Assembly (NCBI GenBank): GCA_046155815.1
Contig: JBJXFY010000230.1
Span: 1 to 14,960 of the forward strand
Source of the DNA: JBJXFY01 sp046155815
GTDB lineage: Bacteria; Verrucomicrobiota; Verrucomicrobiia; Limisphaerales; CAIMTB01
Direction: 5' to 3'
Length of the DNA: 14,960 bases
Shown: piece by piece, positions 8,319-14,812 of the stretch
Position numbering within the stretch: position 1 is the first letter of the stretch
How the letters are laid out: each line of letters opens with the position of its first letter
Notes under the pieces: generated by a model
Database searches by the model: none
What the model was told of the DNA's origin: nothing
The model's input: the letters and a program-made list of their open reading frames with translations, nothing else
Program-made: the position numbers and the translations under genes

Positions 8319-8398
8319 GAACAGCAGGCAACAGAGGGAACGGAGCCGTGATGCCGACAACAAGCCTCCTTTGTGCTCTTCGTTTCCTTCTGTCCCTG
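8319..8398. repeat. Imperfect inverted repeat element between two genes
   Basis: The left arm (8319-8345) is purine-rich: GAACAGCAGGCAACAGAG and onward. The right arm (8366-8398) reads on the other strand GGACAGAAGGAAACGAAGAG and onward. Aligning the arms matches about 19 of 27 positions around a loop of roughly 20 bases. Base composition is visibly lower in GC than the flanking genes. It fills most of the gap before the GDSL start and could fold in the leader RNA. The arms' asymmetric purine/pyrimidine bias looks like a dispersed element rather than a terminator. Confidence 0.6.
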
Positions 8399-8418
8399 AA
8401 AATCTCCGATTCCCCGCC

Positions 8419-9771
8419 GTGAAGCACCTCGTCCTGTTCGCCTTCCTGTCCGCCCTGCTGCCGTCCTTCGCGACCGATCCAGCCCCTTCGCCGTCCGCGC
8501 CTGGGCGCCCGCGCGGCCGGGCCTTTGCCGCGCGTGCCGCGGAGCCGACTGCGGGCCGCCTGCCCGCGCCGTTTCCCGACGGCGCACGGGTGCTGTTTCT
8601 CGGCGACAGCATCACCTTCGCGGACGACTACATCGCGTACCTCGACCTGTTCCTCCGCACGCGGCACCCGGAGCTGCGGATCGAGCTGATCAACCGCGGG
8701 ATGCCCAGCGAAACCATCGCCGGGACCAGCGAGCCGGCCCACGACCCGCCGCGGCCCGATCTCTTCACCCGCTTGGAGGAGACGCTGGCCGCGACGAAAC
8801 CCACCGCCGTCGTTGCCAGCTACGGCATGAACGACGGCCTCTACCGGCCGCCCGACGACGCGGTCTTCGCGAAGTACACGAACGGCGTGCGCCGCCTCGT
8901 CGCGCGCGTCGCGCAGGCCGGCCTGCCGCTCACGCTGCTTACGCCGCCGCCGTTCGATCCCCTGCCCTTCGCCGGCCGGCCCGCCGCCGCGCAGCCCGAC
9001 TACCGCCAGCCCAGCCCGGACTACAACGCCACGCTCGAACGCTTCGCCGGCTGGCTGAAGTCGCAGACCGCCACGAACGTCGCGGTGGTGGACGTGTTCG
9101 GCTTCGTGCGGGAGCAGCTCCGCCTCCGCCGGCTCGACGAGCCGGGCTTCACCGTCGCCCGTGACGGCATCCACCCGGATGCGACGGGGCACCTGCTGAT
9201 CGCGCTGGCCATCCTGCGCGCGTGGCAGGTCGAGCCGTCCGTGGGCTTCGCGCTCGTGAACGCGGGCCGCCGCGTCGTCCTCGGGCCGGGGACGGGCGGG
9301 GCTGAGTTCCTCGACTCCAGCGCCGTCCGCTTCCGCTGGCGCGTGCCGCTGCCGCTGCCGCTTGATCCGGCGTGGGACACGAACATCGTCAACGCGACCG
9401 GATTCAGCCGCTCCTTCAACCGCTGCGAGCTGCGCGCCACACAGCTCCGGACGCCGAGCTGGGACCTTGAGGTGGACGGCGCGCGCGTCCTCAGCACGTC
9501 GGCGGTGGCGCTGTTCAAGGGCCTCGACCTCGCGGCCGAACCGGCCTGGCCCGCCACGGCGGATGCCCAGGCCTTGTTGGGGAAGCTGAAGCAGCTCCGT
9601 GCCGCCCAACGCGAGCTCTGGGTCCGTGGCGACCCGCATCCGCGGCTGAAGGGCATGTTCGCCGACGGCCAGGCCACGCCGGAGGACGTCGCCCGGCTCG
9701 ACGCGGAACTTCGCCGGCTGTGCGCGCCTCGCGAGCGCGTGGTCATGCTTGCGCCCGTCACCACGGAATGA
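8419..9771 (+). CDS. Secreted SGNH/GDSL-family esterase
   Basis: A serine hydrolase of the SGNH/GDSL superfamily, which removes acyl groups (often acetyl esters on polysaccharides). From GTG 8419 it has 450 residues and begins with a signal peptide (KHLVLFAFLSALLPSFA), implying export. The catalytic blocks are all present: block I VLFLGDSIT with nucleophile S64, block II INRGMPSET, block III YGMND with N138, and block V DGIHPD with D249 and H252. The SGNH core ends near residue 275. The remaining 175 residues are an extra domain of unclear role (WRVPLPLPLDPAWDT, PHPRLKGMFADGQATPEDV). The frame is open upstream to an ATG at 8317, but that extension reads through the inverted repeat and would bury the signal peptide, so I chose the GTG. 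Its stop overlaps the next gene's ATG (ATGA at 9768-9771). Substrate unknown. Confidence 0.9.
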   Translation: MKHLVLFAFLSALLPSFATDPAPSPSAPGRPRGRAFAARAAEPTAGRLPAPFPDGARVLFLGDSITFADDYIAYLDLFLRTRHPELRIELINRGMPSETIAGTSEPAHDPPRPDLFTRLEETLAATKPTAVVASYGMNDGLYRPPDDAVFAKYTNGVRRLVARVAQAGLPLTLLTPPPFDPLPFAGRPAAAQPDYRQPSPDYNATLERFAGWLKSQTATNVAVVDVFGFVREQLRLRRLDEPGFTVARDGIHPDATGHLLIALAILRAWQVEPSVGFALVNAGRRVVLGPGTGGAEFLDSSAVRFRWRVPLPLPLDPAWDTNIVNATGFSRSFNRCELRATQLRTPSWDLEVDGARVLSTSAVALFKGLDLAAEPAWPATADAQALLGKLKQLRAAQRELWVRGDPHPRLKGMFADGQATPEDVARLDAELRRLCAPRERVVMLAPVTTE

Positions 9772-10298
9772 ACGCCGACGCCCTCGCCGCCCTGCTCGCC
9801 CGCCCGGGCGCGCCACCCGCGCTCGGGCCGCAGCGCCGACCCGGTGCGCTGTCCGCGGACGACGTGAAACGGGCGGCCACGGAGGCCATGGTCGGTACGG
9901 CGCATCCGCGCGCCATGGAGATCACTGCGCTGGCACTTCTGTGGCACGACCACCTCGACGCCGCGCACGAACTCGTCCAGGAACGGTCCGGCGCGGAAGC
10001 CGCGTGGGTCCACGGCCTCATGCACCGCCGCGAGCCGGACCACGGCAACGCGGAGTACTGGTTCCGCCGCGTGGGCCGGCACCCGGCCTACCCCGCGCTT
10101 GCGCGGGCCGTGGCCGCGATGCCCGCGGAGGCCGATCCTCAATCACCGCACGACCGGCTGATGGCCGGCGGCGCGTGGGATGCCCTCGCCTTCAACGACG
10201 CCGTGGCGGAGGCCGGGGTGGCGGAGGAAGGTTTTCTGCGCGCGGTGCAGGCGGCGGAATTCACCGTGCTGCTGCGGCACCTGGCCGATTTGCGATGA
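9768..10298 (+). CDS. Conserved protein of unknown function, translationally coupled
   Basis: A 176-residue protein with no signal peptide or membrane segment. The start ATG at 9768 overlaps the esterase stop by four bases (ATGA) and its own stop overlaps the AEC permease start in the same way at 10295-10298. The core resembles a recurrent uncharacterised family: HPRAMEITALALLWHDHLDA, then VHGLMHRREPDHGNAEYWFR and RVGRHPAYPALARAVA. The conserved-looking His, Arg, Asp, Glu and Trp residues (WHDH, HRREPD, YWFRRVG) suggest a compact helical fold with a polar pocket, possibly an enzyme, but no reaction can be assigned. The final third (DALAFNDAVAEAG, QAAEFTVLLRHLADL) is helical. Double coupling suggests the three proteins are made together. 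Confidence 0.85.
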   Translation: MNADALAALLARPGAPPALGPQRRPGALSADDVKRAATEAMVGTAHPRAMEITALALLWHDHLDAAHELVQERSGAEAAWVHGLMHRREPDHGNAEYWFRRVGRHPAYPALARAVAAMPAEADPQSPHDRLMAGGAWDALAFNDAVAEAGVAEEGFLRAVQAAEFTVLLRHLADLR

Positions 10299-11248
10299 GC
10301 GGGCTCGGCGGGGTCCTCAACGCCGTGCTGCCGGTGCTCGGCGTGATCGCCGCGGGCTTCGCGTTCCGCCGGCTGAAGTGGCTCACCGAGGAGGCGGACC
10401 GCAGCCTCGTGAAGCTCGTCGTCAACGTCCTCGCTCCCTGCCTCATCCTCGACTCGATCCTCGGCAACGCCGCCTTCGCGCGCCTCGACAACGTCCTGCT
10501 GCCGCCGCTGCTCGGCTTCGCCACCACCGCCGCGGGCGTCGGCCTCGGCTGGCTGTGCCGGCGCACGACGGGTGAGCCCGAGGGCGTCGGCCGGCTGCGG
10601 ACTTTCGCGTTCTGCTCGGGCGTCTGCAATTACGGCTACGTGCCGCTGCCGCTCGCGCAGACGCTCTTTGACCAAGGCACGGTGGGCGTGCTTTTCGTCA
10701 CCAACATGGGCGTCGAGATCGCGATGTGGTGGCTGGGCTTCTCCCTGCTGCGCGGCGGCGCGCGCGCGTCGTTCTGGAGGAACCTCCTCAGCCCGCCGGT
10801 CGTCACCATCGTCGCCTCGCTGGCGCTGAACTTCACCGTGCCGCGCGAACAGGTGCCCGTGGCCGTGCTGAAGGGCGTCCACATGCTGGGCGGGTGCGCG
10901 ATCCCGCTGGGGCTGCTGATGGTCGGCGCGACGGTGGCGGACCTGCTGCCGGACTTCGGGGCGGGGCGGAACTGGCGCGTGATCGCCGCGGCGTGCCTGG
11001 TGAGGCTGGTCCTCTGTCCGTTGCTTTTCCTCGCGCTGGTCTGGCTGCTGCCGCTCTCGCCGGAACTCGAGCGCGTCATGGTGCTGCACGGCGCGATGCC
11101 CGCGGCCGTGTTCCCAATCATCATGGCCCGCCACTACGGCGGCGACAGCGCGACGGCCCTGCGCGTCGTGGTCGGCACGTCGGTCGCCGGCGTGGTGACG
11201 ATCCCGCTGTGGATCAGCGCCGGACTGGCGCTGCTGGACCGGGGGTGA
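10295..11248 (+). CDS. AEC family permease (auxin-efflux-carrier type)
   Basis: A 317-residue inner-membrane carrier of the AEC family, whose bacterial members move small organic anions such as malate or malonate. About ten hydrophobic helices run the whole length. Family-like features include the N-terminal LPVLGVIAAGFAFRR, the polar break VNVLAPCLILDSIL, the CSGVCNYGYVPLPLA segment with its helix-breaking Asn/Gly/Pro, and the C-terminal VMLHGAMPAAVFPIIM-like segment (here ERVMVLHGAMPAAVFPII). It starts at ATG 10295, overlapping the preceding stop as ATGA, and ends 33 bases before the convergent arsC stop. The substrate may be a product of the coupled esterase, such as a short carboxylate; this is inference from linkage only. 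Confidence 0.9.
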   Translation: MSGLGGVLNAVLPVLGVIAAGFAFRRLKWLTEEADRSLVKLVVNVLAPCLILDSILGNAAFARLDNVLLPPLLGFATTAAGVGLGWLCRRTTGEPEGVGRLRTFAFCSGVCNYGYVPLPLAQTLFDQGTVGVLFVTNMGVEIAMWWLGFSLLRGGARASFWRNLLSPPVVTIVASLALNFTVPREQVPVAVLKGVHMLGGCAIPLGLLMVGATVADLLPDFGAGRNWRVIAAACLVRLVLCPLLFLALVWLLPLSPELERVMVLHGAMPAAVFPIIMARHYGGDSATALRVVVGTSVAGVVTIPLWISAGLALLDRG

Positions 11249-11281
11249 TGGCGGACCTCTGTGAATGGGACGGCGGACCCG

Positions 11282-11761
11282 CTACGGACTGGTCCCACGC
11301 CGCTTTGCCTCGTCCCGCCGGCCGGCGGCATAAGCCTCGAAGACGGCGCGGATTTCATCCCGCACCCGGCGGAAGACGGCCAACTGTTCCTCCTCCGACC
11401 CGGTCGCGTGCGCGGGATCGTCGAAGGGCCAGTGGTGCCGGTTCACCTGGCCGGGGAACGTTGGGCAGACCTGGTCGGCCTTGCCGCAGACCGTGATCAC
11501 CGTCTCCACCTTCTCCGCGAGAAACTCATCGAGGTGCTTCGAACGATGGCCGGAGATGTCGAGGCCGATCTCGGCCATCGCGCGGATGGCCAGCGGGTGC
11601 ACGTAGCCCGCCGGCTTCGAGCCCGCGCTGGCGACGCGCAACGCGTCCCCCGCCGCGGCGCGCAGGATGCCTTCGGCCAGATGCGAGCGGCAGGAGTTGC
11701 CGGTGCAGAGCATGAGGACGGTGGGTTTCACAAATGGATGGGAGAATTTGCTCAACAGCAT
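11282..11761 (-). CDS. arsC: Arsenate reductase, thioredoxin-coupled (low-MW phosphatase fold)
   Basis: Reduces arsenate to arsenite in the cytoplasm. The 159-residue chain carries the phosphatase-type P-loop CTGNSCR, with nucleophile C19 and R25 (C-X5-R), followed by SHLAEGILR. The redox pair typical of the thioredoxin-dependent class is present as C92 and C99 in VCGKADQVCP. The usual Asp follows in WPFDDP (D113). This separates it from glutaredoxin-type ArsC. The ATG at 11761 overlaps the end of the FmdB-like gene by 10 bases; an internal GTG before KPTVLMLCTG would give a shorter and also normal protein. It is the last gene of the arsenic operon and is convergent with the AEC permease. No terminator is evident in the 33-base gap. 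Confidence 0.96.
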   Translation of the reverse strand: MLLSKFSHPFVKPTVLMLCTGNSCRSHLAEGILRAAAGDALRVASAGSKPAGYVHPLAIRAMAEIGLDISGHRSKHLDEFLAEKVETVITVCGKADQVCPTFPGQVNRHHWPFDDPAHATGSEEEQLAVFRRVRDEIRAVFEAYAAGRRDEAKRRGTSP

Positions 11762-11970
11762 CCGCTAGGTCCGCAACCGCAACCAACCGACGACGCGCCG
11801 AATGCGGCCTTGCCGGTGAACACGCCCCAGCCACCAAGAATGACGCGCCGGATGGGCACGCCGGTTTCCGGGTGCCGGGTCAGCGGCGGTTCGCTGGCGC
11901 TCTGCTTGATTTCGTATTGCTCCGGCTCCTCGCCCTGGCGGGCCGGAATGGTTTCACAAAGGTAGGTCAT
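11752..11970 (-). CDS. FmdB-like small protein with cysteine-rich tail, zinc-ribbon cysteines lost
   Basis: A 72-residue protein whose body resembles the FmdB/zinc-ribbon small-protein family: MTYLCETIP, EQYEIKQSASEPPLTRHP, ETGVPIRRVILGG. The paired CXXC knuckles of canonical FmdB are absent; the 'CPxCG' position reads HPETG. Five cysteines remain, C5 and four in the terminal GCGCGPSGCC (C64, C66, C71, C72). This tail looks able to bind a soft metal or As(III), but that is inference. Its ATG overlaps the acr3 stop as ATGA (11967-11970) and its own end overlaps arsC by 10 bases, so it is translated as part of the arsenic operon. Function is unknown; FmdB itself was proposed as a regulator. Confidence 0.85.
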   Translation of the reverse strand: MTYLCETIPARQGEEPEQYEIKQSASEPPLTRHPETGVPIRRVILGGWGVFTGKAAFGASSVGCGCGPSGCC

Positions 11971-13076
11971 GGGGTGATGTGAGTCTCAGAGTGGAACCAG
12001 CCCTTCGTGCGCTGGCAGACTTTCACGAGGAAGAGCATGAGCGGCACCTCGATGAGCACGCCGACGACGGTGGCGAGCGCCGCGCCGGAGCTGAGACCGA
12101 AGAGCATCACCGCTGTGGCGATGGCGACCTCGAAGTGGTTCGACGCGCCGATCATGGCCGAGGGCGCGGCGTCTTCGTAGCTGAACTTGAGGGACTTCGC
12201 GGCGGCATAGGTGATGGCGAAAATCAGCAGCGTCTGGATCGTGAGCGGGATGGCGATCCAGAGAATGGTAAGCGGATTGGCCAGGATGGTTTCGCCCTTG
12301 AAACTGAACAACAAAACCAAGGTCGCCAGCAGGGCGATGATGGACACCGGCGTGAGGAAGTGCAGGAATTTTTCCGCGAACCACTCCGGGCCCTTCGTTT
12401 TCATGATCCAGACGCGCGAGTAGCAGCCCGCCACCAGCGGCAGGGCCACATAGATGACTACGGAGAGCAGCAGGGCCTCCCATGGCACGGGCATCTTGTT
12501 CACGCCCAGCAGCCAGCCGCCGAGCAGGCCATAAAGGAAGAGCATCGTCAGCGAATTCACCGCCACCATGACCAGCGTGTGGCCCTGGTTTCCCTTCGCC
12601 AGATAACTCCACACCAGCACCATGGCCGTGCAGGGCGCGATGCCGAGCAGGATCGTCCCCGCGATGTAGGAGCGGTAGAGCTCGACGGTCGAACCATCCT
12701 TCACGACCTCCGTGCCGGGCAGCAGGTCTTTGAAAAGCACGCCGAGAAACAACGTGGCGATGGCGAGCATCGTGAAGGGCTTGATGCCCCAGTTGACGAC
12801 CAGTGTCAGCAGCACCGGACGCGGATTTTTTCCCGCCCTCACCACCTCGCCAAAGTCAATCTTCACCATGATGGGATACATCATGAAGAACAGGCAGATG
12901 GCGATGGGAATGGAAACCACCGGCGCGCCATTCACAAAGATGGCCATGCCGTCGAGCGCCTTCGCGAAGCCGGGCGCCACCTTGCCGAGCAGGATGCCCG
13001 CGACGATGCAGAGGCCCACCCAGACGGTCAGGTACCGCTCGAACAGGCCCATGGGCCGGCAGGATTGATCAGACAT
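11967..13076 (-). CDS. acr3: Acr3-family arsenite efflux transporter
   Basis: An inner-membrane carrier that exports As(III), driven by the proton gradient. From ATG 13076 it has 369 residues and about ten transmembrane helices. The family's essential cysteine lies in GIAPCTAMVLVWSYLAKG (C149), and the essential glutamate in the late-helix motif ASNHFEVAIA (E316). It begins MSDQSCRPMGLFERYL, as is usual for Acr3. An upstream in-frame GTG at 13130 would overlap the sigma-factor gene and add a non-conserved, low-complexity leader, so I prefer 13076. That leaves a 40-base gap to the sigma-factor stop, the only non-overlapping junction in the operon, with no clear Shine-Dalgarno. Its stop overlaps the FmdB-like start. 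Confidence 0.96.
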   Translation of the reverse strand: MSDQSCRPMGLFERYLTVWVGLCIVAGILLGKVAPGFAKALDGMAIFVNGAPVVSIPIAICLFFMMYPIMVKIDFGEVVRAGKNPRPVLLTLVVNWGIKPFTMLAIATLFLGVLFKDLLPGTEVVKDGSTVELYRSYIAGTILLGIAPCTAMVLVWSYLAKGNQGHTLVMVAVNSLTMLFLYGLLGGWLLGVNKMPVPWEALLLSVVIYVALPLVAGCYSRVWIMKTKGPEWFAEKFLHFLTPVSIIALLATLVLLFSFKGETILANPLTILWIAIPLTIQTLLIFAITYAAAKSLKFSYEDAAPSAMIGASNHFEVAIATAVMLFGLSSGAALATVVGVLIEVPLMLFLVKVCQRTKGWFHSETHITP

Positions 13077-13116
13077 GGAAAGGCTGGTTGGAGATGGCTT
13101 CGACGCGCTCGCCGCT

Positions 13117-13728
13117 TCAGGCGCAGGCACAGTCGCCGTCCCTGCCGTGTGGGATGGCCTCCAGCAGGTTGCCCCGGCGGTCGAACTCGAAGCGGCAGCA
13201 GGCCTCGAGCTGCGCCCGCAGCCGCGCCCGCGCCCGCTGCACGCGGGACTTCGCGCCGGACACGGAGATTCCCAGCCGCGCCGCCAGCTCGCGCTGCGTC
13301 AGGCCCCCGTGCTCCGTCAGCCGCAGGGCCTCCTGGTCTTCCGGCGGCAGCGCCTCGAGGAAGCGTGCGAGCGCCGGGCCGAGGTCCGGCCCCTCCGGCG
13401 CGTCCGGCTCGGCGGCGAGGTCGGGCGGCAGCTCGTCATGCGGACGCTGGCGGCGGTGATGGTCCACGACCGCGTTGCGCGCGATCTGGTAGAGCCAGGC
13501 CTCGAGCCGCTCGTGGTCGCGCAGCGACGGCAGCCGCTGATGCACGCGCAGCCACACCGTCTGCAACAGGTCGTCGGCCGTCGCCGCGTCGCGCACCCGC
13601 GAACGCAGGAAGCCGCGCAAGTCGCTGCCAAAGCGGTCGAAGATGCCTTCGAGCGCGGGCGCGGCGGCCCTGGAGGGCGGGCTTTCCAGCCCGCCCGGCG
13701 GAGACGGCTTGGCGACGAGCGTGGTCAT
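13117..13728 (-). CDS. sigZ: ECF-type RNA polymerase sigma factor, SigZ-like, with cysteine-bearing C-terminus
   Basis: An alternative sigma factor of 203 residues. Region 2 spans about residues 28-95 (FDRFGSDLRGFLRSRV, DDLLQTVWLRVHQRL, EAWLYQIARNAVVDHHRR). Region 4 spans about 115-175 (LEALPPEDQEALRLTEH, GLTQRELAARLGISVSGAKS, RVQRARARLR). The ending ACCRFEFDRRGNLLEAIP is typical of the SigZ group. Cysteines C177/C178 and C200/C202 (GDCACA at the very end) may form a metal- or thiol-responsive site; this is inference. The start ATG at 13728 overlaps the arsM stop as ATGA. No anti-sigma gene lies beside it and no ArsR is present, so it is the only candidate regulator of the operon. The N-terminal residues include a perfect palindrome insertion (13675-13696). 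The gene symbol is by similarity only. Confidence 0.93.
   Translation of the reverse strand: MTTLVAKPSPPGGLESPPSRAAAPALEGIFDRFGSDLRGFLRSRVRDAATADDLLQTVWLRVHQRLPSLRDHERLEAWLYQIARNAVVDHHRRQRPHDELPPDLAAEPDAPEGPDLGPALARFLEALPPEDQEALRLTEHGGLTQRELAARLGISVSGAKSRVQRARARLRAQLEACCRFEFDRRGNLLEAIPHGRDGDCACA
13675..13696. repeat. Perfect 9-bp stem, 4-nt loop palindrome inside the sigma-factor gene
   Basis: GGGCGGGCT and AGCCCGCCC pair perfectly around TTCC. In the coding frame it specifies part of the low-complexity linker PPGGLESPPSRAA near residues 11-18, ahead of region 2. Its architecture (9-bp stem, 4-nt loop) matches the palindrome at 14646-14667, suggesting a dispersed element that has entered a tolerant N-terminal linker without breaking the frame. 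Confidence 0.75.
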
Positions 13729-14537
13729 GCGCGCGGCTTCACGGCCTCGAGGTTGGCAGACACGAGGCTGTTTTCCACGCCCGTTCCGGGAGCCCACTCC
13801 CGGATGAAGTCGCGGCTGCCGTCCTTCGGCGTGATGCGGACGTCCGTGAAGCCCGCCGCCGCCATCCACGCCTCCCAGTCCGCCACGGACGCCGCACCGG
13901 CCGCGCACGCGCTGTACAGCTCCGCATCCGCGAGGAGTTCCGCCGGCAAAGCCGCCGTGCGCACGGGATCGGACACGGCGAGCCGGCCGCCCCGCCGCAG
14001 CACGCGGAAGGCCTCCCGCGCCACGCGCGCCTTGTCGGGCGAGAGGTTCAGCACGCAGTTCGCGATCACCACGTCCACCGAGGCGTCCGCCACCGGCAGC
14101 GCCTCGATCTCGCCGAGGCGGAATTCGACGTGCGCGTAGCCGCCCCGCGCCGCGTTGGCCCGCGCGCGGCCGAGCATCTCCGGCGTCATGTCCACGCCGA
14201 TGACGCGGCCGGCCGGGCCGACGGCCTGCGCGGCGAGGAAGCAGTCGAAGCCCGCGCCGCTGCCGAGGTCGAGCACGACCTCGCCGGGCCGGAGCGAGGC
14301 CAGCGCCGTGGGGTTGCCGCAGCCGAGGCCGAGGTCCGCGCCGTCCGGCACGGCGGCCGAGTCCGCCGCGGTGTAGCCGAGGCGCGCAGCGTCCGTGGCC
14401 GCGCCGGAGCAGGAAGCGCCGCCCGCCGCGGGCGTGCAGCAGCCGCCCCCGGGCCGCAGGGCGACCTGGCCGTAGCGTTGCCGCACCTGGTCGCGGATGC
14501 CGTCGTGGGTTTCCGCCAGTCGTGAGTTTGTCTTCAT
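13725..14537 (-). CDS. arsM: Arsenite S-adenosylmethionine methyltransferase
   Basis: Transfers methyl groups from S-adenosylmethionine to arsenite, giving mono-, di- and trimethylated arsenicals, in the cytoplasm. The 270-residue chain has the Rossmann SAM motif VVLDLGSGAGFDCFLA (about 87-102) and the acidic ribose-binding end of strand 2 at D116. All three conserved ArsM cysteines are present: C73 in LGLGCGNP, C161 in NCVLNLSPDK and C211 in LYSACAAGA. Extra cysteines near the N-terminus (C33, C34, C43) are common in bacterial members. The ATG at 14537 precedes MKTNSRLAETHDGIRDQVR; the frame is open to 14603, but that leader is not family-like. It is the first gene of the arsenic operon, and its stop overlaps the sigma-factor start (ATGA). 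Confidence 0.95.
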   Translation of the reverse strand: MKTNSRLAETHDGIRDQVRQRYGQVALRPGGGCCTPAAGGASCSGAATDAARLGYTAADSAAVPDGADLGLGCGNPTALASLRPGEVVLDLGSGAGFDCFLAAQAVGPAGRVIGVDMTPEMLGRARANAARGGYAHVEFRLGEIEALPVADASVDVVIANCVLNLSPDKARVAREAFRVLRRGGRLAVSDPVRTAALPAELLADAELYSACAAGAASVADWEAWMAAAGFTDVRITPKDGSRDFIREWAPGTGVENSLVSANLEAVKPRA

Positions 14538-14645
14538 CCCCGGGAGAGACGCAGGCGCGGCGAAAAGGACGCAGGGATTCTCGGGCGCAGGCCATCGCCC
14601 CAAAACTCACGGGCCAACGGGGCCGGCGGAAACCACTTCGCGGTA

Positions 14646-14667
14646 GGGCGTTGCTGCCGCAACGCCC
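14646..14667. repeat. Perfect 9-bp stem, 4-nt loop palindrome upstream of arsM
   Basis: GGGCGTTGC and GCAACGCCC pair perfectly around TGCC, about 110 bases upstream of the arsM start. No T-run follows on either strand, so it does not look like a normal intrinsic terminator. Stem and loop lengths equal those of the palindrome inside the sigma-factor gene, although the stem sequence differs. Confidence 0.8.
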
Positions 14668-14722
14668 CAACCAGCGCCCGGCCGAGCGCAGCAATGGCCG
14701 GGCCGCCGTCCACAGACCCCGA

Positions 14723-14752
14723 CCCGCCCGCGGCGCTTCGCGCGCGGGCGGG
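14723..14752. repeat. 9-bp perfect inverted repeat, 12-nt loop
   Basis: CCCGCCCGC at 14723-14731 pairs with GCGGGCGGG at 14744-14752 around a GC-rich loop (GGCGCTTCGCGC) that can pair partly with itself. It is one of three hairpins clustered within 170 bases. Confidence 0.7.
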
Positions 14753-14780
14753 CAGATGGGGCGTCACCGCAGCGAAGCCC

Positions 14781-14812
14781 TGCCGGCCGTCGGGCCGGGC
14801 CGGAGGCCGGCA
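14781..14812. repeat. 8-bp perfect inverted repeat, 16-nt GC-rich loop
   Basis: TGCCGGCC at 14781-14788 pairs with GGCCGGCA at 14805-14812. The loop is almost entirely G and C and can form alternative pairings. Third member of the hairpin cluster upstream of arsM. Confidence 0.65.

Noticed and set aside
5338..9816. Minus frame of about 1490 codons spanning the OPT gene and the GDSL region
   Set aside because: The OPT protein with clear family motifs uses another frame of the same strand, and the rest is antisense to the GDSL esterase. The translation is arginine-rich and featureless.
11249..11281. Bidirectional terminator between the AEC permease and arsC
   Set aside because: The 33-base gap has no stem with adjacent T-run on either strand.
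11979..14525. Plus-strand open frame of about 850 codons across the arsenic operon
   Set aside because: It is antisense to acr3, the sigma factor and arsM, all of which have diagnostic residues on the minus strand.
14538..14620. ECF-type promoter for the sigma factor upstream of arsM (CGTC-like -10 near TGCGTC repeats)
   Set aside because: CGTC occurs often by chance at this base composition, and I found no matching AAC-type -35 at the right distance.
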